From contig NZ_AP022563.1 of NCBI RefSeq assembly GCF_010726645.1, positions 2,356,001-2,420,000 on the forward strand: a DNA stretch of 64,000 bases, given 5' to 3'. The stretch is from Mycolicibacterium duvalii. Lineage in GTDB: Bacteria; Actinomycetota; Actinomycetes; Mycobacteriales; Mycobacteriaceae. Every line of letters begins with the position of its first letter. Position 1 is the first letter of the stretch. Below are positions 26,602-34,717 of this stretch, one piece after another. Below the pieces are notes generated by a model. It was not told the origin of the DNA, ran no database searches, and saw nothing but the letters and a program-made list of their open reading frames with translations. The translations under genes and the position numbers were made by a program.

Positions 26602-27569
26602 CAGGGCATGATCGCGATCTTGATGCGGTCCGGCACCGGCCGGCCGGCCAGTTCGAAAGCCTGCTGTACCTGCGAGACCGGGAACGTGTGGGTCAGGTAA
26701 CGGTCCAGCAACCCCGGGTGAGCGCGGGCGAATTCGTCGGCGGCGGCGAGCATCCTGCGCCGTTGCAGGGTGACGCCGGCTTTGAGGGTCAGGTTGTTCC
26801 GCAGGATGGTGCGCATGCTGATCGGGTAGGTGTCGTCGTCGGGGACACCGAAGTAGAACACGGTGCCGCCGAACGCGGCGGCCTCGATCGCGTGGGCGAG
26901 CGTGGCGACCTGGTGACCGACGGCCTCGATGACCACGTCGGGGCGTTCATCACGACTCAGGTGGCCCACCCAGCGGTCGCTGGTGGAGCGCACCACGGTG
27001 TCGACACCGAACACGGGACCGATCGCGGTCCGGTCGACGGGGTCGACGCCGGTGACGTGCGCGGCGCCGCAAGCCTTGGCGACGTAGCTGAACAGCAATC
27101 CGATCGAGCCCTGACCGATCACCGCGACGTGCCGACCGGTCAGCTCCGGGAGTTGTTCGACGGCGTAGAGCACGCAGGCCAAGGGCTGCAGCCCGATCGC
27201 GCGGGCCGGGTCGAGCGCGGTGTCGTAGGGCGCCAAGCCGTCCCCGTCGGAGATCACCTGTTCCATCAGGCCGTCGAAACCCGACGCCCACCCGACCACG
27301 CGGTCGCCCGGCCGGTGTGCGGCGTGCCGGCTGGCGACGACCTCGCCGGCGACCTCATGGATGGGGAACCCGTCCTTGTCCGCCGCGCACGGACCGGTGT
27401 CGAAGGCGAGTTTGCCCTGGGTGCCGCGAAATGCCGGCAGGTCGCTGCCGCAGATGCCGGCCGCCAGGAATCGCAGCAGCACCTGCCCGTCGGTCAGCGC
27501 GTGCGGGTCCGGTGGCTCGACGATGGTTTCGGCGAAGGTGAACGGGGCGACGAGGCGGTAGGACCACAC
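26601..27569 (-). CDS. Zinc-type alcohol dehydrogenase, short MDR form
   Basis: 322 residues from a GTG at 27569. Catalytic-zinc elements are visible: AGICGSDLPAF (Cys) and FPIHEVAGEVV (His-Glu). The four-Cys structural-zinc lobe seen in classic ADH is absent, so it belongs to the shorter sorbitol/threonine-type group. The NAD loop is VAVIGQGSIGLLFSYVAKACG. It lies between P450 and aldolase genes in the operon (one-base gap to P450) and most simply oxidises the P450-made alcohol. Confidence 0.87.
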   Translation of the reverse strand: MWSYRLVAPFTFAETIVEPPDPHALTDGQVLLRFLAAGICGSDLPAFRGTQGKLAFDTGPCAADKDGFPIHEVAGEVVASRHAAHRPGDRVVGWASGFDGLMEQVISDGDGLAPYDTALDPARAIGLQPLACVLYAVEQLPELTGRHVAVIGQGSIGLLFSYVAKACGAAHVTGVDPVDRTAIGPVFGVDTVVRSTSDRWVGHLSRDERPDVVIEAVGHQVATLAHAIEAAAFGGTVFYFGVPDDDTYPISMRTILRNNLTLKAGVTLQRRRMLAAADEFARAHPGLLDRYLTHTFPVSQVQQAFELAGRPVPDRIKIAIMP

Positions 27570-27570
27570 G

Positions 27571-28794
27571 TCAACCGACCTCCACCGGGATGCTGTTCCA
27601 GCCCCACTGGAAGCTCGACGGCGGCCGCTGGGCGCTGTCGGTGTGCACGGTGAATTCGTCGACGCGCTTGAGCCATTCGGTCACCATGACGGTGATCTCC
27701 AGCCGGGCCAGGTGTGCGCCGAGGCAGAAATGCTGGCCGCGGCCGAAGGCCAGCAGCCGTTCGATCGGGCGGTTCCAGACGAACTGTTCGGGGTCGCGGT
27801 ACTCCCGCTCGTCGCGGTTCGCCGAGGCAAGGAGCGTGATGATGCGCTGGCCCGGCGTCATCGTGGTGCCGTGCAGCGTGAACGGCCGGCGCAGGGTGCG
27901 CGCGAACCACTGTGCCGGTGCGCAGAACCGGATCATCTCCTCGCGGGCGACTGCGACGTTGGCGTCGAGGTCGGAACGCACCGCGGCCAGTTGATCAGGC
28001 CGGGAGAACAGCTCCCACAGGCCGTGCGCGACGATCTTCGGCACCGTCTCCGTGCCGCCGATGAACACGCCGAGCATCTGCACCGCGGCTTCGGTGTCGG
28101 AGAACGCCGAACCGTCAGGCAGCCGGTAGGACAGCAGGTTGTCGACAATGGGCACCGGCGCGTCGTCGCCGCTGCGCCGGCGCGCCACGACCGGCGTGAG
28201 GTACTCCAGGTAACCGGGTCGGGCGTTGGCCACCTCGACACCGCTGCCGGGCTGCGCGAGACTGCCCGCGTTGACGGTCGCCAGCACCTCGGCAGCCAGA
28301 TCACTTGGCAGACCGACCAGTTCGCAGACCACCGACGCCGCGACGATACCGCCGTAGTCCTGGGTCAGGTCGAATCGGCCCCGGGCCAGCAGTTCGTCGA
28401 GGCGCTCGTTGGCGAGCACCCGGATCCGCTCGGTGAGTCGGGCGATGTTCCTGGGGCGGAACGGCGTCGCGGTGCACCGCCGCACCTCTTCGTAGAGCGG
28501 GGAATCGAAGTTGGCGTGAAATGCCATCGGGTGCAGCGGCGGGTCGGGCACCGGACCGTCGTTGCGTTCGGCGAGCACCGCCGCCGACGGCAGCGTGCCC
28601 TCCGATGCCACGAACGTTCCGTCGTTGATCTCCAACACCTTCCAGATGTCGTCGAAGCGCGACAGCGCGTAGGTGTCCCACCGGGGTACGTAGTAGACCG
28701 GGTGGTGGTCGCGCAGCACGCGGTAGAACGGGAACGGGTCGGCCATCACCGCCGGATCGAACGGGTCGTAGGTGAAGGGCTCTGTCACGGTCAT
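27571..28794 (-). CDS. Cytochrome P450
   Basis: 407 residues. Heme-binding loop LLAFGRGQHFCLGAHLAR with the thiolate Cys; K-helix context and the I-helix segment VQMLGVFIGGTETVPKIVAHG, where the oxygen-activation motif is GGTET. Soluble bacterial class I type, so it needs a ferredoxin and reductase; a 3Fe-4S ferredoxin gene lies 2.6 kb upstream (31391-31582), while no reductase gene is in the window. It should hydroxylate the primary substrate. CYP family cannot be assigned without a search. Confidence 0.95.
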   Translation of the reverse strand: MTVTEPFTYDPFDPAVMADPFPFYRVLRDHHPVYYVPRWDTYALSRFDDIWKVLEINDGTFVASEGTLPSAAVLAERNDGPVPDPPLHPMAFHANFDSPLYEEVRRCTATPFRPRNIARLTERIRVLANERLDELLARGRFDLTQDYGGIVAASVVCELVGLPSDLAAEVLATVNAGSLAQPGSGVEVANARPGYLEYLTPVVARRRSGDDAPVPIVDNLLSYRLPDGSAFSDTEAAVQMLGVFIGGTETVPKIVAHGLWELFSRPDQLAAVRSDLDANVAVAREEMIRFCAPAQWFARTLRRPFTLHGTTMTPGQRIITLLASANRDEREYRDPEQFVWNRPIERLLAFGRGQHFCLGAHLARLEITVMVTEWLKRVDEFTVHTDSAQRPPSSFQWGWNSIPVEVG

Positions 28795-28807
28795 CGCAGC
28801 GTCCCGG

Positions 28808-29518
28808 TCACCGTAGCGGCGACGGCGGCAGCGCGGCCAGGATGGAGTCCTCCCACCCGTCGCGCAGCGCCGGGGCCACGCTCATCCAGGTGACGATCTC
28901 CGCGGGCGGGTGTTCTTTCCACGACGGATAGTGGTTTTCGAAGCAGTCCCAGTCCCCCTCCAGAGCCCAGTAGTGGATCACCTCGTTGAACCGGAAGGTG
29001 GTGATGAACGAACCGAGCCAGCGCTTCCCGGTCGATTCCGACCAGGGCACGTAGAGCCGTTCGAGCTCACGGATGTAGTCGTCCTGGCGGCCGGGCTTGG
29101 TCTGCATGACCTCCTGGATCACCAGGCCGGCCCGGAAATCCTCGTCCCGCAGTTGCGCCAGTGTCCGGTTGCTGCGGCCGGCGTACATGATGCGGCCTTC
29201 GCCGCGTGCGCCGGCGCCGCGCAGGTAGGTCGCCCACTTCGCGGCGGCGGCCTCGTGACTGCCGCCGCCGGCCTGGGCGCGGCCGATGCGGGCATAGTCT
29301 GCGAAGGAGTCGAGTTCCCAGAGGACGGTGGCCTGCGGCCAGTGCCCGTTGTAGGTCGTGGTCTCCCAGATCGAGAACAACCGCGCCCCCAGCTCGGTCA
29401 TCATCGGGTGATAGGTCGCGTCGAACTCGGCCACGAACTCGTCGCTGCGCGCCGAGCCGAGGTCGATGGTCTCGTGCAGGTACAGCAGGGTGTGGCTGTG
29501 ATACTTCTTCATATTCAT
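28808..29518 (-). CDS. NIPSNAP-family protein
   Basis: 236 residues from ATG 29518 (second ATG at 29512). Two ferredoxin-like dimeric alpha/beta repeats can be traced: about residues 5-110 (HSHTLLYLHETIDLG, then ATVLWELDSFADYARIGRA) and about 120-225 (GLVIQEVMQTKPGRQDDYIRELERL, then IHYWALEGDWDCFENHY). NIPSNAP domains resemble small monooxygenase/isomerase folds, but their function here is unknown. It is the first gene of the seven-gene catabolic run, divergent from SMP-30 and next to module copy 4. Confidence 0.82.
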   Translation of the reverse strand: MNMKKYHSHTLLYLHETIDLGSARSDEFVAEFDATYHPMMTELGARLFSIWETTTYNGHWPQATVLWELDSFADYARIGRAQAGGGSHEAAAAKWATYLRGAGARGEGRIMYAGRSNRTLAQLRDEDFRAGLVIQEVMQTKPGRQDDYIRELERLYVPWSESTGKRWLGSFITTFRFNEVIHYWALEGDWDCFENHYPSWKEHPPAEIVTWMSVAPALRDGWEDSILAALPPSPLR

Positions 29519-29574
29519 GTCCGAACCCCGATCCGGCGCGCGCGGCAGGTGGTTGACAGCTGCACCCAGGCAGC

Positions 29575-29602
29575 GTGACACTTGTCGCGTGATTTGTAAA
29601 GT
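29575..29602 (+). promoter_or_regulatory. Island promoter/operator module, copy 4
   Basis: GTGACA (29575-29580), 16 bases, TAAAGT (29597-29602) in the context ATTTGTAAAGTG. It lies in the divergent gap between the NIPSNAP-headed operon and the SMP-30 gene and points toward SMP-30; a bound repressor could control both directions. Confidence 0.6.
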
Positions 29603-29635
29603 GCGGGGACTTCTCGGGTTACGGGGCCGGCACCG

Positions 29636-30475
29636 GTGGCGTTGACCCCGCTGGCCGAGGGTTTCTGCTTCGGCGAGGGTCCGCGGTGGTTCGAGGACCT
29701 GGTCTGGTTCTCCGACATGCTCGGCGAAGCGGTGCACACGGTGACTCTTGCCGGGCACCTGAGCACCCTTGCGTTGCCCGGTCATTCGCCGTCAGGACTG
29801 GGCTTCTGCCCCGACGGTTCGCTTCTCATCGTGTCTACCGAACGGCGGCAGGTGCTGCGTTATGACGGTGAGTCCGTCGACGTCTACGCCGATCTGAGCG
29901 ACCTCGTCCCGGCCTCCCTCGGCGACATGGTGATCGACCGCGGCGGCACCGCGTATGTCGGTGCTCAGGCCCGCGCAGCCGGCGTCCTCGTCCGGCTCGA
30001 CCCGGGCGACGGCCACGCCGCCGCTGCCACGGTGGTCGCCGACGGTCTGGATTTCCCGAACGGGATGGCCCTGACCCCGGACGGGGCCACGTTGATCGTC
30101 GCCGAATCGGTCGGCCGCCGGTTGACGGCGTTCACCGTCGCGCCCGACCGAACACTATGTGACCGGCGCATTTTCGCCGACGGTCTGGAGGGCCCGCCCG
30201 ACGGACTCTGCCTCGACGCCGCGGGCGGCGTGTGGACGGCGATGACCCTGGCACACCAGTTCCAGCGCATCGTCTCCGTCGCCGGTGCCGCCACGATCAC
30301 CGATCGCATCGACATCGGTCAACGCGCCGCGATCGCCTGCGCTCTGGGCGGCCCGCAAGGACGCACGCTGTTCCTGGTGTCGGCCGCCGACGCCTATCCC
30401 GAGCGGCTCCGCGGTACCGCCCTGTCCCGCATCGACGCCACCACCGTCGACGTCCCCGCCGCCGAGCAGCCCTGA
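29636..30475 (+). CDS. SMP-30/gluconolactonase-family hydrolase
   Basis: 279 residues from a GTG at 29636. A six-bladed beta-propeller with the family's metal ligands: Glu in FCFGEGPRW near residue 14, Asn in GLDFPNGMALTPDG, Asp in GPPDGLCLDAAGGVWTAM. These calcium or zinc enzymes hydrolyse lactones, which is relevant because a Baeyer-Villiger enzyme in the divergent operon may produce one. Followed after nine bases by a thioesterase gene, probably as one unit. Confidence 0.88.
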   Translation: MALTPLAEGFCFGEGPRWFEDLVWFSDMLGEAVHTVTLAGHLSTLALPGHSPSGLGFCPDGSLLIVSTERRQVLRYDGESVDVYADLSDLVPASLGDMVIDRGGTAYVGAQARAAGVLVRLDPGDGHAAAATVVADGLDFPNGMALTPDGATLIVAESVGRRLTAFTVAPDRTLCDRRIFADGLEGPPDGLCLDAAGGVWTAMTLAHQFQRIVSVAGAATITDRIDIGQRAAIACALGGPQGRTLFLVSAADAYPERLRGTALSRIDATTVDVPAAEQP

Positions 30476-30484
30476 AAGGTCCCC

Positions 30485-31315
30485 ATGTCGGATTCCTACT
30501 ACGAACTCCTCGACGCCGACAGCGAGCACGGCGAACGGTTCCACGCCACCGACTTCGTGCGCAGCACCTGGTCGGCGGCGATCCAGCACGCCGCGCCGGT
30601 GTCGGCCCTGCTGGTGCGGGCGTTACAGCGCTGCGAGCCGCGGGACGACACCCGGCTGAGCCGGGTGCTGGTCGACCTGCTCGGGCCGGTGCCCGCCGAC
30701 GGTGACCTGTGGGTGCGGGCCCGGCGGGAACGCTCGGGCAGGCAGATCGAGTTGTTCAGCGCCGAGATGGCCGCGCCGGGACCCGACGGTCGGCCACGCC
30801 CGGTGGCGCGGGCGAGCGGATGGCGGTTGCAGACCCTCGACACCGCGGCGATCACCCACGCCTCGGCCGAGGCGCTGCGTCCGGTGGCCGAGGCGATAAG
30901 CCGTGACATGAAGAAGGACTGGGACCCCAACTACGTCCACAGTCTGGACTGGCGCTGGCTCACCGAACCGCTCGCATCCGGGGCCGGCGAGTCGTGGATC
31001 CGGCCCGAGGTGGATCTGGTCAAAGGTGAGGCGATGAACCCGCTGGAAAGGCTGTTCGCCGTGGCCGACGACGCCAACGGGATCGGCACCAAGCTCGATC
31101 CGCGCGAGTACACATTCCTCAACACCGATCTCGTGGTGCACATCCACCGGATGCCGGACGGCGAATGGGTCGGCATCCGCGCCGAGACCAACTACGGACC
31201 CGACGGGGTCGGCGCCACGATCGGCACGCTGTTCGACGAACGCGGCGCCGTCGGAGCCATTCAGCAGTCGGTTCTGGTTCGCCCACGGCCGCCGAAAGAT
31301 CCTCCCGCGGAATAG
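30485..31315 (+). CDS. Double-hotdog acyl-CoA thioesterase family protein
   Basis: 276 residues. The first half (DSEHGERFHATDFVRSTW, then VSALLVRALQR) and the second (YTFLNTDLVVHIHRMPDGEW, then VGIRAETNYGPDGVGATI) have the two-hotdog layout of TesB-like thioesterases (4HBT_3 group), with the second-half TNY/DGVG pattern typical. It probably hydrolyses a pathway acyl-CoA. Its stop codon lies inside the left arm of the following hairpin. Confidence 0.8.
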   Translation: MSDSYYELLDADSEHGERFHATDFVRSTWSAAIQHAAPVSALLVRALQRCEPRDDTRLSRVLVDLLGPVPADGDLWVRARRERSGRQIELFSAEMAAPGPDGRPRPVARASGWRLQTLDTAAITHASAEALRPVAEAISRDMKKDWDPNYVHSLDWRWLTEPLASGAGESWIRPEVDLVKGEAMNPLERLFAVADDANGIGTKLDPREYTFLNTDLVVHIHRMPDGEWVGIRAETNYGPDGVGATIGTLFDERGAVGAIQQSVLVRPRPPKDPPAE

Positions 31316-31366
31316 CATTCCCGGTTGCGGAGCGCGCCTCGACCACAGCCGGGAACGCTATTCCGC
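31307..31366. terminator. Long inverted-repeat terminator
   Basis: An 18-base arm at 31307-31324 (starting GCGGAATAGC) pairs with 31349-31366 with a single mismatch; loop of 24 bases. It lies between convergent thioesterase and ferredoxin genes and includes the thioesterase stop codon. Confidence 0.75.
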
Positions 31367-31390
31367 CGCGCGGGTGGTGCGCGAGGCAGT

Positions 31391-31582
31391 TCAGTCGGTC
31401 AGCCGCAGCGCGGCGACCGGGCACTGGGTGACCGCCTGTTGCATCCGCGCCCGGTCCTGCTCGGGCCGTTCGGGTTGGTGGATCACCACGCTACCCTCGT
31501 CGAGCACCTCGAAAACCTCGTCGGCGATCGTCTCGCAGATGCCGTGTCCGGTACATCTGCCCAGATCCACTGACACTCTCAT
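31391..31582 (-). CDS. 3Fe-4S ferredoxin
   Basis: 63 residues. Cluster ligands Cys10, Cys16 and Cys54 (GRCTGHGIC and QCPVAAL); a His replaces the extra Cys of the 4Fe form, the pattern of mycobacterial P450-partner ferredoxins. It should pass electrons to the cytochrome P450 at 27571-28794, the only P450 in the window. Its start is divergent from the TetR gene, with module copy 5 between them. Confidence 0.93.
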   Translation of the reverse strand: MRVSVDLGRCTGHGICETIADEVFEVLDEGSVVIHQPERPEQDRARMQQAVTQCPVAALRLTD

Positions 31583-31609
31583 GGGGCCCTCCGATCGACG
31601 CCGAATAGC

Positions 31610-31637
31610 GTGACATTTCACCGATATTTTGTAAAGT
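31610..31637 (+). promoter_or_regulatory. Island promoter/operator module, copy 5 (leaderless TetR promoter)
   Basis: GTGACA (31610-31615), 16 bases, TAAAGT (31632-31637) in the context TTTTGTAAAGTA. Only six bases separate the -10 box from the TetR ATG at 31644, so transcription should begin at the start codon. It lies between the ferredoxin and TetR genes. Confidence 0.65.
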
Positions 31638-31643
31638 AGGTCC

Positions 31644-32207
31644 ATGCCGCAATCGTCGGGTGCCGTTCCCGGGCCGCCCGATGCCGACAGCCCGGACAAT
31701 CCCACCCGGGCGCGGATTCTGGCGGCAACGGCAGAGGTGCTGGGCCGCAACGGAACCGCCAAGTTATCCCTGTCAGATGTCGCAGCCCAGGCCGGGGTGT
31801 CCAGGCCGACGCTGTACCGCTATTTCGCCGACAAGCGCGAGCTGCTCGACGCGTTCGTCGTGTGGGAGCGCCGACTCTACGAGCAGGCGGTCGCCGAGGC
31901 AACCAGCGGGCTGCCCGCCCACGAACGACTCGATGCCGCACTGCGCATCATCGTGGAGTATCAACTGTCCTACCCCGGTCTGCGCATGGTCGACGTGGAG
32001 CCCGAGCAGGTCATCCGGCGATTGGCCCGGGTGCTCCCGCTGATGCGAGATCGTCTGCAGCGCTTGTGCACCGGCCCCGACGCCGCGTTGTCGGCGGCCA
32101 CCGCGGTACGGGTGGCGATCTCGCAGTACCTGGTACGCAGTGACGACAGCGCCGACTTCCTGGCCCAGCTGCGACACGCCGCCGGCGTCAGGCACCCCTC
32201 CGGGTGA
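31644..32207 (+). CDS. TetR-family regulator
   Basis: 187 residues. The N-terminal helix-turn-helix is AKLSLSDVAAQAGVSRPTLYRYFADKRELLDAF (about residues 35-67); the C-terminal ligand domain ends FLAQLRHAAGVR. It is clearly paralogous to the regulator at 34718-35263: both share SRPTLYR, FADK and a RVAxxxYxVRSDD stretch. Probably represses catabolic promoters in the island and itself, since an island module overlaps its own promoter. Leaderless start expected. The ligand may be a pathway CoA ester or the substrate. Confidence 0.93.
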   Translation: MPQSSGAVPGPPDADSPDNPTRARILAATAEVLGRNGTAKLSLSDVAAQAGVSRPTLYRYFADKRELLDAFVVWERRLYEQAVAEATSGLPAHERLDAALRIIVEYQLSYPGLRMVDVEPEQVIRRLARVLPLMRDRLQRLCTGPDAALSAATAVRVAISQYLVRSDDSADFLAQLRHAAGVRHPSG

Positions 32208-32209
32208 TA

Positions 32210-33412
32210 CTACGCCGAGCGGTTCGTGCGCTGAGCCAGTTCGGCGAGCACCTCTTCGGTGTGTTGCCCCAGCGTCGGTGCGACCGAGCCGATATGCACA
32301 GGCGTACCGTGGAAGTCGGCCGGCGAGGCCACCATCGGCACGCTGGAACCGTCGCCCTCGGGCACGTACACCACTCCTCCGGCCGCATGGAACTGCTCAT
32401 CGGCGATCACGTCTTCGAGCGAGTTGATCGGCGACCAGAACAGATCTGGCTGGGCGGCGAAGGTTTCGGCCCACTCGTCGAGCGACTTGCCGGCGAAGAT
32501 CGCGTCCAACTCGGCGATCAGCACCGCGGCGTTGGCCGCCCGCGCGCGGCCGGTGGCGAACCTCTCATCAGTGAGCCAGCTGAGTCGCTGCACCGCGGCA
32601 CACAGTGCCGGCCAGTGCCGCTCCCCCTGTAGTCCGACGAGCCAGAACCGCCTCCCGTCTCCCGCGGTGTAGTTGTTCATGCACGGGTTGGCCATGGTCT
32701 CCCGTTGGCCGATCGCGATCGAATGCCCGGTCAGCAGAAAGGTGTTGAGGTCGAAGCTGACCGTGTAGGCGCCCTGGCGGTACAGCGAGGTGGTGACCAG
32801 TTGCCCGGTGCCGGTGCGTGCCCGCGCCACCAGCGCCGCACACACCGCACCGGCCAGCGTCATTCCGGCCATGTGGTCGCCCATGCCGCCGCGCTGGAAC
32901 GGCGGCACATCGTCGGGCCGGGTGAGCAGGTGAGCCAGGCCCGAGCGAGCCCAGAACGCCGCCACGTCATAGGCGGGCCGGTCGGCATCGGGGCCCGTCG
33001 CGCCGTAGCCGGTGATCAAACCGTAGATCAACCGCGGGTTGGCCGCCGCGACCTTCTCGAAGTCCAAGCCGACGCGGCGCAGCGCACCCGCGCGGATGTT
33101 GGTCAGGAAGACGTCGGCCTCGGCGAGCAGATCGCGCGCGTGCTCCCGCCCCTCGTCGGTGGCCAGGTCCAGCACGATGCCCCGTTTGCCCCGGTTGTCC
33201 AATTCGAACGGCGGGTTCAACTCGCCGCTCGACTCGACCCCGCCGGCGGCAGATATGCCGAGCATGCGACCGAAGGTCCGCGCCGGATCACCGCCCGGCG
33301 GCTCGATCTTGACGACGTCGGCACCCCAGTCGGCGAGGATCCCAGCCGCCGCCGGGCCGGCGACCCACACACCCAGCTCGACGACACGGACGCCTTCCAA
33401 TGGACCGGCCAT
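32210..33412 (-). CDS. CaiB/BaiF family CoA transferase
   Basis: 400 residues from ATG 33412, with GGAGAG upstream. Class III CoA transferase: N-terminal LEGVRVVELGVWVAGPAAAGILADWGADVVKIE, LDNRGKRGIVLDLATDEG, and the catalytic Asp in GGMGDHMAGMTLAGAV. It moves CoA between carboxylic acids through a mixed anhydride, so it can activate the acid formed by ring or side-chain oxidation. Its promoter contains the perfect palindrome at 33435-33458. It ends three bases from the convergent TetR gene. Confidence 0.93.
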   Translation of the reverse strand: MAGPLEGVRVVELGVWVAGPAAAGILADWGADVVKIEPPGGDPARTFGRMLGISAAGGVESSGELNPPFELDNRGKRGIVLDLATDEGREHARDLLAEADVFLTNIRAGALRRVGLDFEKVAAANPRLIYGLITGYGATGPDADRPAYDVAAFWARSGLAHLLTRPDDVPPFQRGGMGDHMAGMTLAGAVCAALVARARTGTGQLVTTSLYRQGAYTVSFDLNTFLLTGHSIAIGQRETMANPCMNNYTAGDGRRFWLVGLQGERHWPALCAAVQRLSWLTDERFATGRARAANAAVLIAELDAIFAGKSLDEWAETFAAQPDLFWSPINSLEDVIADEQFHAAGGVVYVPEGDGSSVPMVASPADFHGTPVHIGSVAPTLGQHTEEVLAELAQRTNRSA

Positions 33413-33434
33413 TGCGATCACTCTCCTGCGCACT

Positions 33435-33458
33435 TTACAAAGTAACGGTACTTTGTAA
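33435..33458. promoter_or_regulatory. Perfect palindromic operator in divergent CoA-transferase/APH gap
   Basis: TTACAAAGTA, four bases (ACGG), TACTTTGTAA: a perfect 10-4-10 inverted repeat. On the minus strand it overlaps a promoter-like CTTACA-N16-TAAAGT for the CoA transferase, so binding would block RNA polymerase. Size and symmetry fit a TetR dimer site; two TetR genes flank it (31644 and 34718). Confidence 0.75.
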
Positions 33459-33495
33459 GCCTGTTCTGGCTACCGGTCGAGCCTAGGAGGCAGGG

Positions 33496-34635
33496 GTGTC
33501 AGTTTTCGCCGATCGGATCGCACCCGCCTCGGGTCTGGTCTCCCATCTGGCCCGGGCCGCCCGCCGGATCGGTACGGACGCGTTGATCGGACGCGCGCGG
33601 TCGCTACCCCGCTCCGCCGCCGACCTCGACGCTGCGGCGCTGTCCGCGCTGACCGGGCGCGCGGTGAGTTCGGTGTCGGTGCTCGACGCCGATGCCGGCA
33701 CGTCGTCGCGCGCCCGCCTGGAGCTCACCGGCCACGGTGTTCCTCCCACGGTCTTCGTCAAGACGGCGGCCGCGACGATGCCCATCCGCCTGATGGGCGA
33801 GCTGGGCAACCTCGCCGACACCGAGACGCGCTTCTATCAACAGCTTGCCCCCGCGCTGACCGACGTGCCGCGCGCCTATGGAGCCGGATTCGATTCCTGG
33901 ACAGGGCGTTTCGTCATCGTGCTGGAGGATCTGGCGGCCACGCAGTGTGAGTTCCCGGACACGCTGCATCCGATCACCGTCGATCAGGCCGCGCAGGTCG
34001 TCGAGGTCCTGGCTGCGGTGCATGCCACGTTCTGGAACCGGCTGCCCGCGCGGCGCGGCAACGGACCGCTCGGTTGGCTCTACAGCGCGTCGGAGGACGA
34101 CGTGTCGCTGCTCACCGCGCCGCTGCTGCGGTCGTCGACGCGGCGGCTGGCCGAACGCACGGACCTGCCGCTGGATCGTGGCCGGTTCATCAACGACCAC
34201 TACCGCGCGGTGGCCGCACTGATCGACGCCCCACCGCACACCGTCATGCACGGCGACGCCCACCCGGGCAACCTCTACTTCCGCGACGGCCGGGCCGGGC
34301 TGTTGGACTGGCAGGCGGTGCGGCGCGGCCATCCCAGCCGGGAGCTGGCCTACACCCTGGTCACGAGCATGACGACGCAGGACCGGATCGCCGTGCAGCG
34401 CGATCTACTCGACGTGTACCGGCAGGCACTGGCCGCTGGTGGCGGGCCCGAGATCGCCCGCGACGAGTTGTGGGACCGCTACCGCAAGGGCGCGCTGTAC
34501 CCGTACGTCGCGGCGCTGATCACCGCGGGCATGGGCGGGATGCAGGAAGAGACCATCGCGTTGAAAGGTCTGGACCGCGCGCTGGAGGCGCTCGCCGATC
34601 TCGAGACCGTGGCGCTGTTGGAGAAGGCGCTGTGA
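33496..34635 (+). CDS. APH-type phosphotransferase family protein
   Basis: 379 residues from a GTG at 33496 with TAGGAGG five bases upstream. The aminoglycoside-phosphotransferase-like kinase fold is shown by the Brenner motif TVMHGDAHPGNLYF and metal-binding AGLLDWQAVRRGHPSRELAY; an N-terminal lobe carries FVKTAAATMP with the probable nucleotide Lys. Relatives in mycobacteria act on small metabolites or steroid-like alcohols rather than antibiotics; the substrate here is unknown. It shares a divergent gap with the CoA transferase. Confidence 0.85.
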   Translation: MSVFADRIAPASGLVSHLARAARRIGTDALIGRARSLPRSAADLDAAALSALTGRAVSSVSVLDADAGTSSRARLELTGHGVPPTVFVKTAAATMPIRLMGELGNLADTETRFYQQLAPALTDVPRAYGAGFDSWTGRFVIVLEDLAATQCEFPDTLHPITVDQAAQVVEVLAAVHATFWNRLPARRGNGPLGWLYSASEDDVSLLTAPLLRSSTRRLAERTDLPLDRGRFINDHYRAVAALIDAPPHTVMHGDAHPGNLYFRDGRAGLLDWQAVRRGHPSRELAYTLVTSMTTQDRIAVQRDLLDVYRQALAAGGGPEIARDELWDRYRKGALYPYVAALITAGMGGMQEETIALKGLDRALEALADLETVALLEKAL

Positions 34636-34717
34636 CCGACTTCGCCCCGCGGGTCGCGGCCCGCGGGGGCTCGGACGCTCTACCATCGACACCGACCCGA
34701 CAGCGAAGGCCGGCTCC

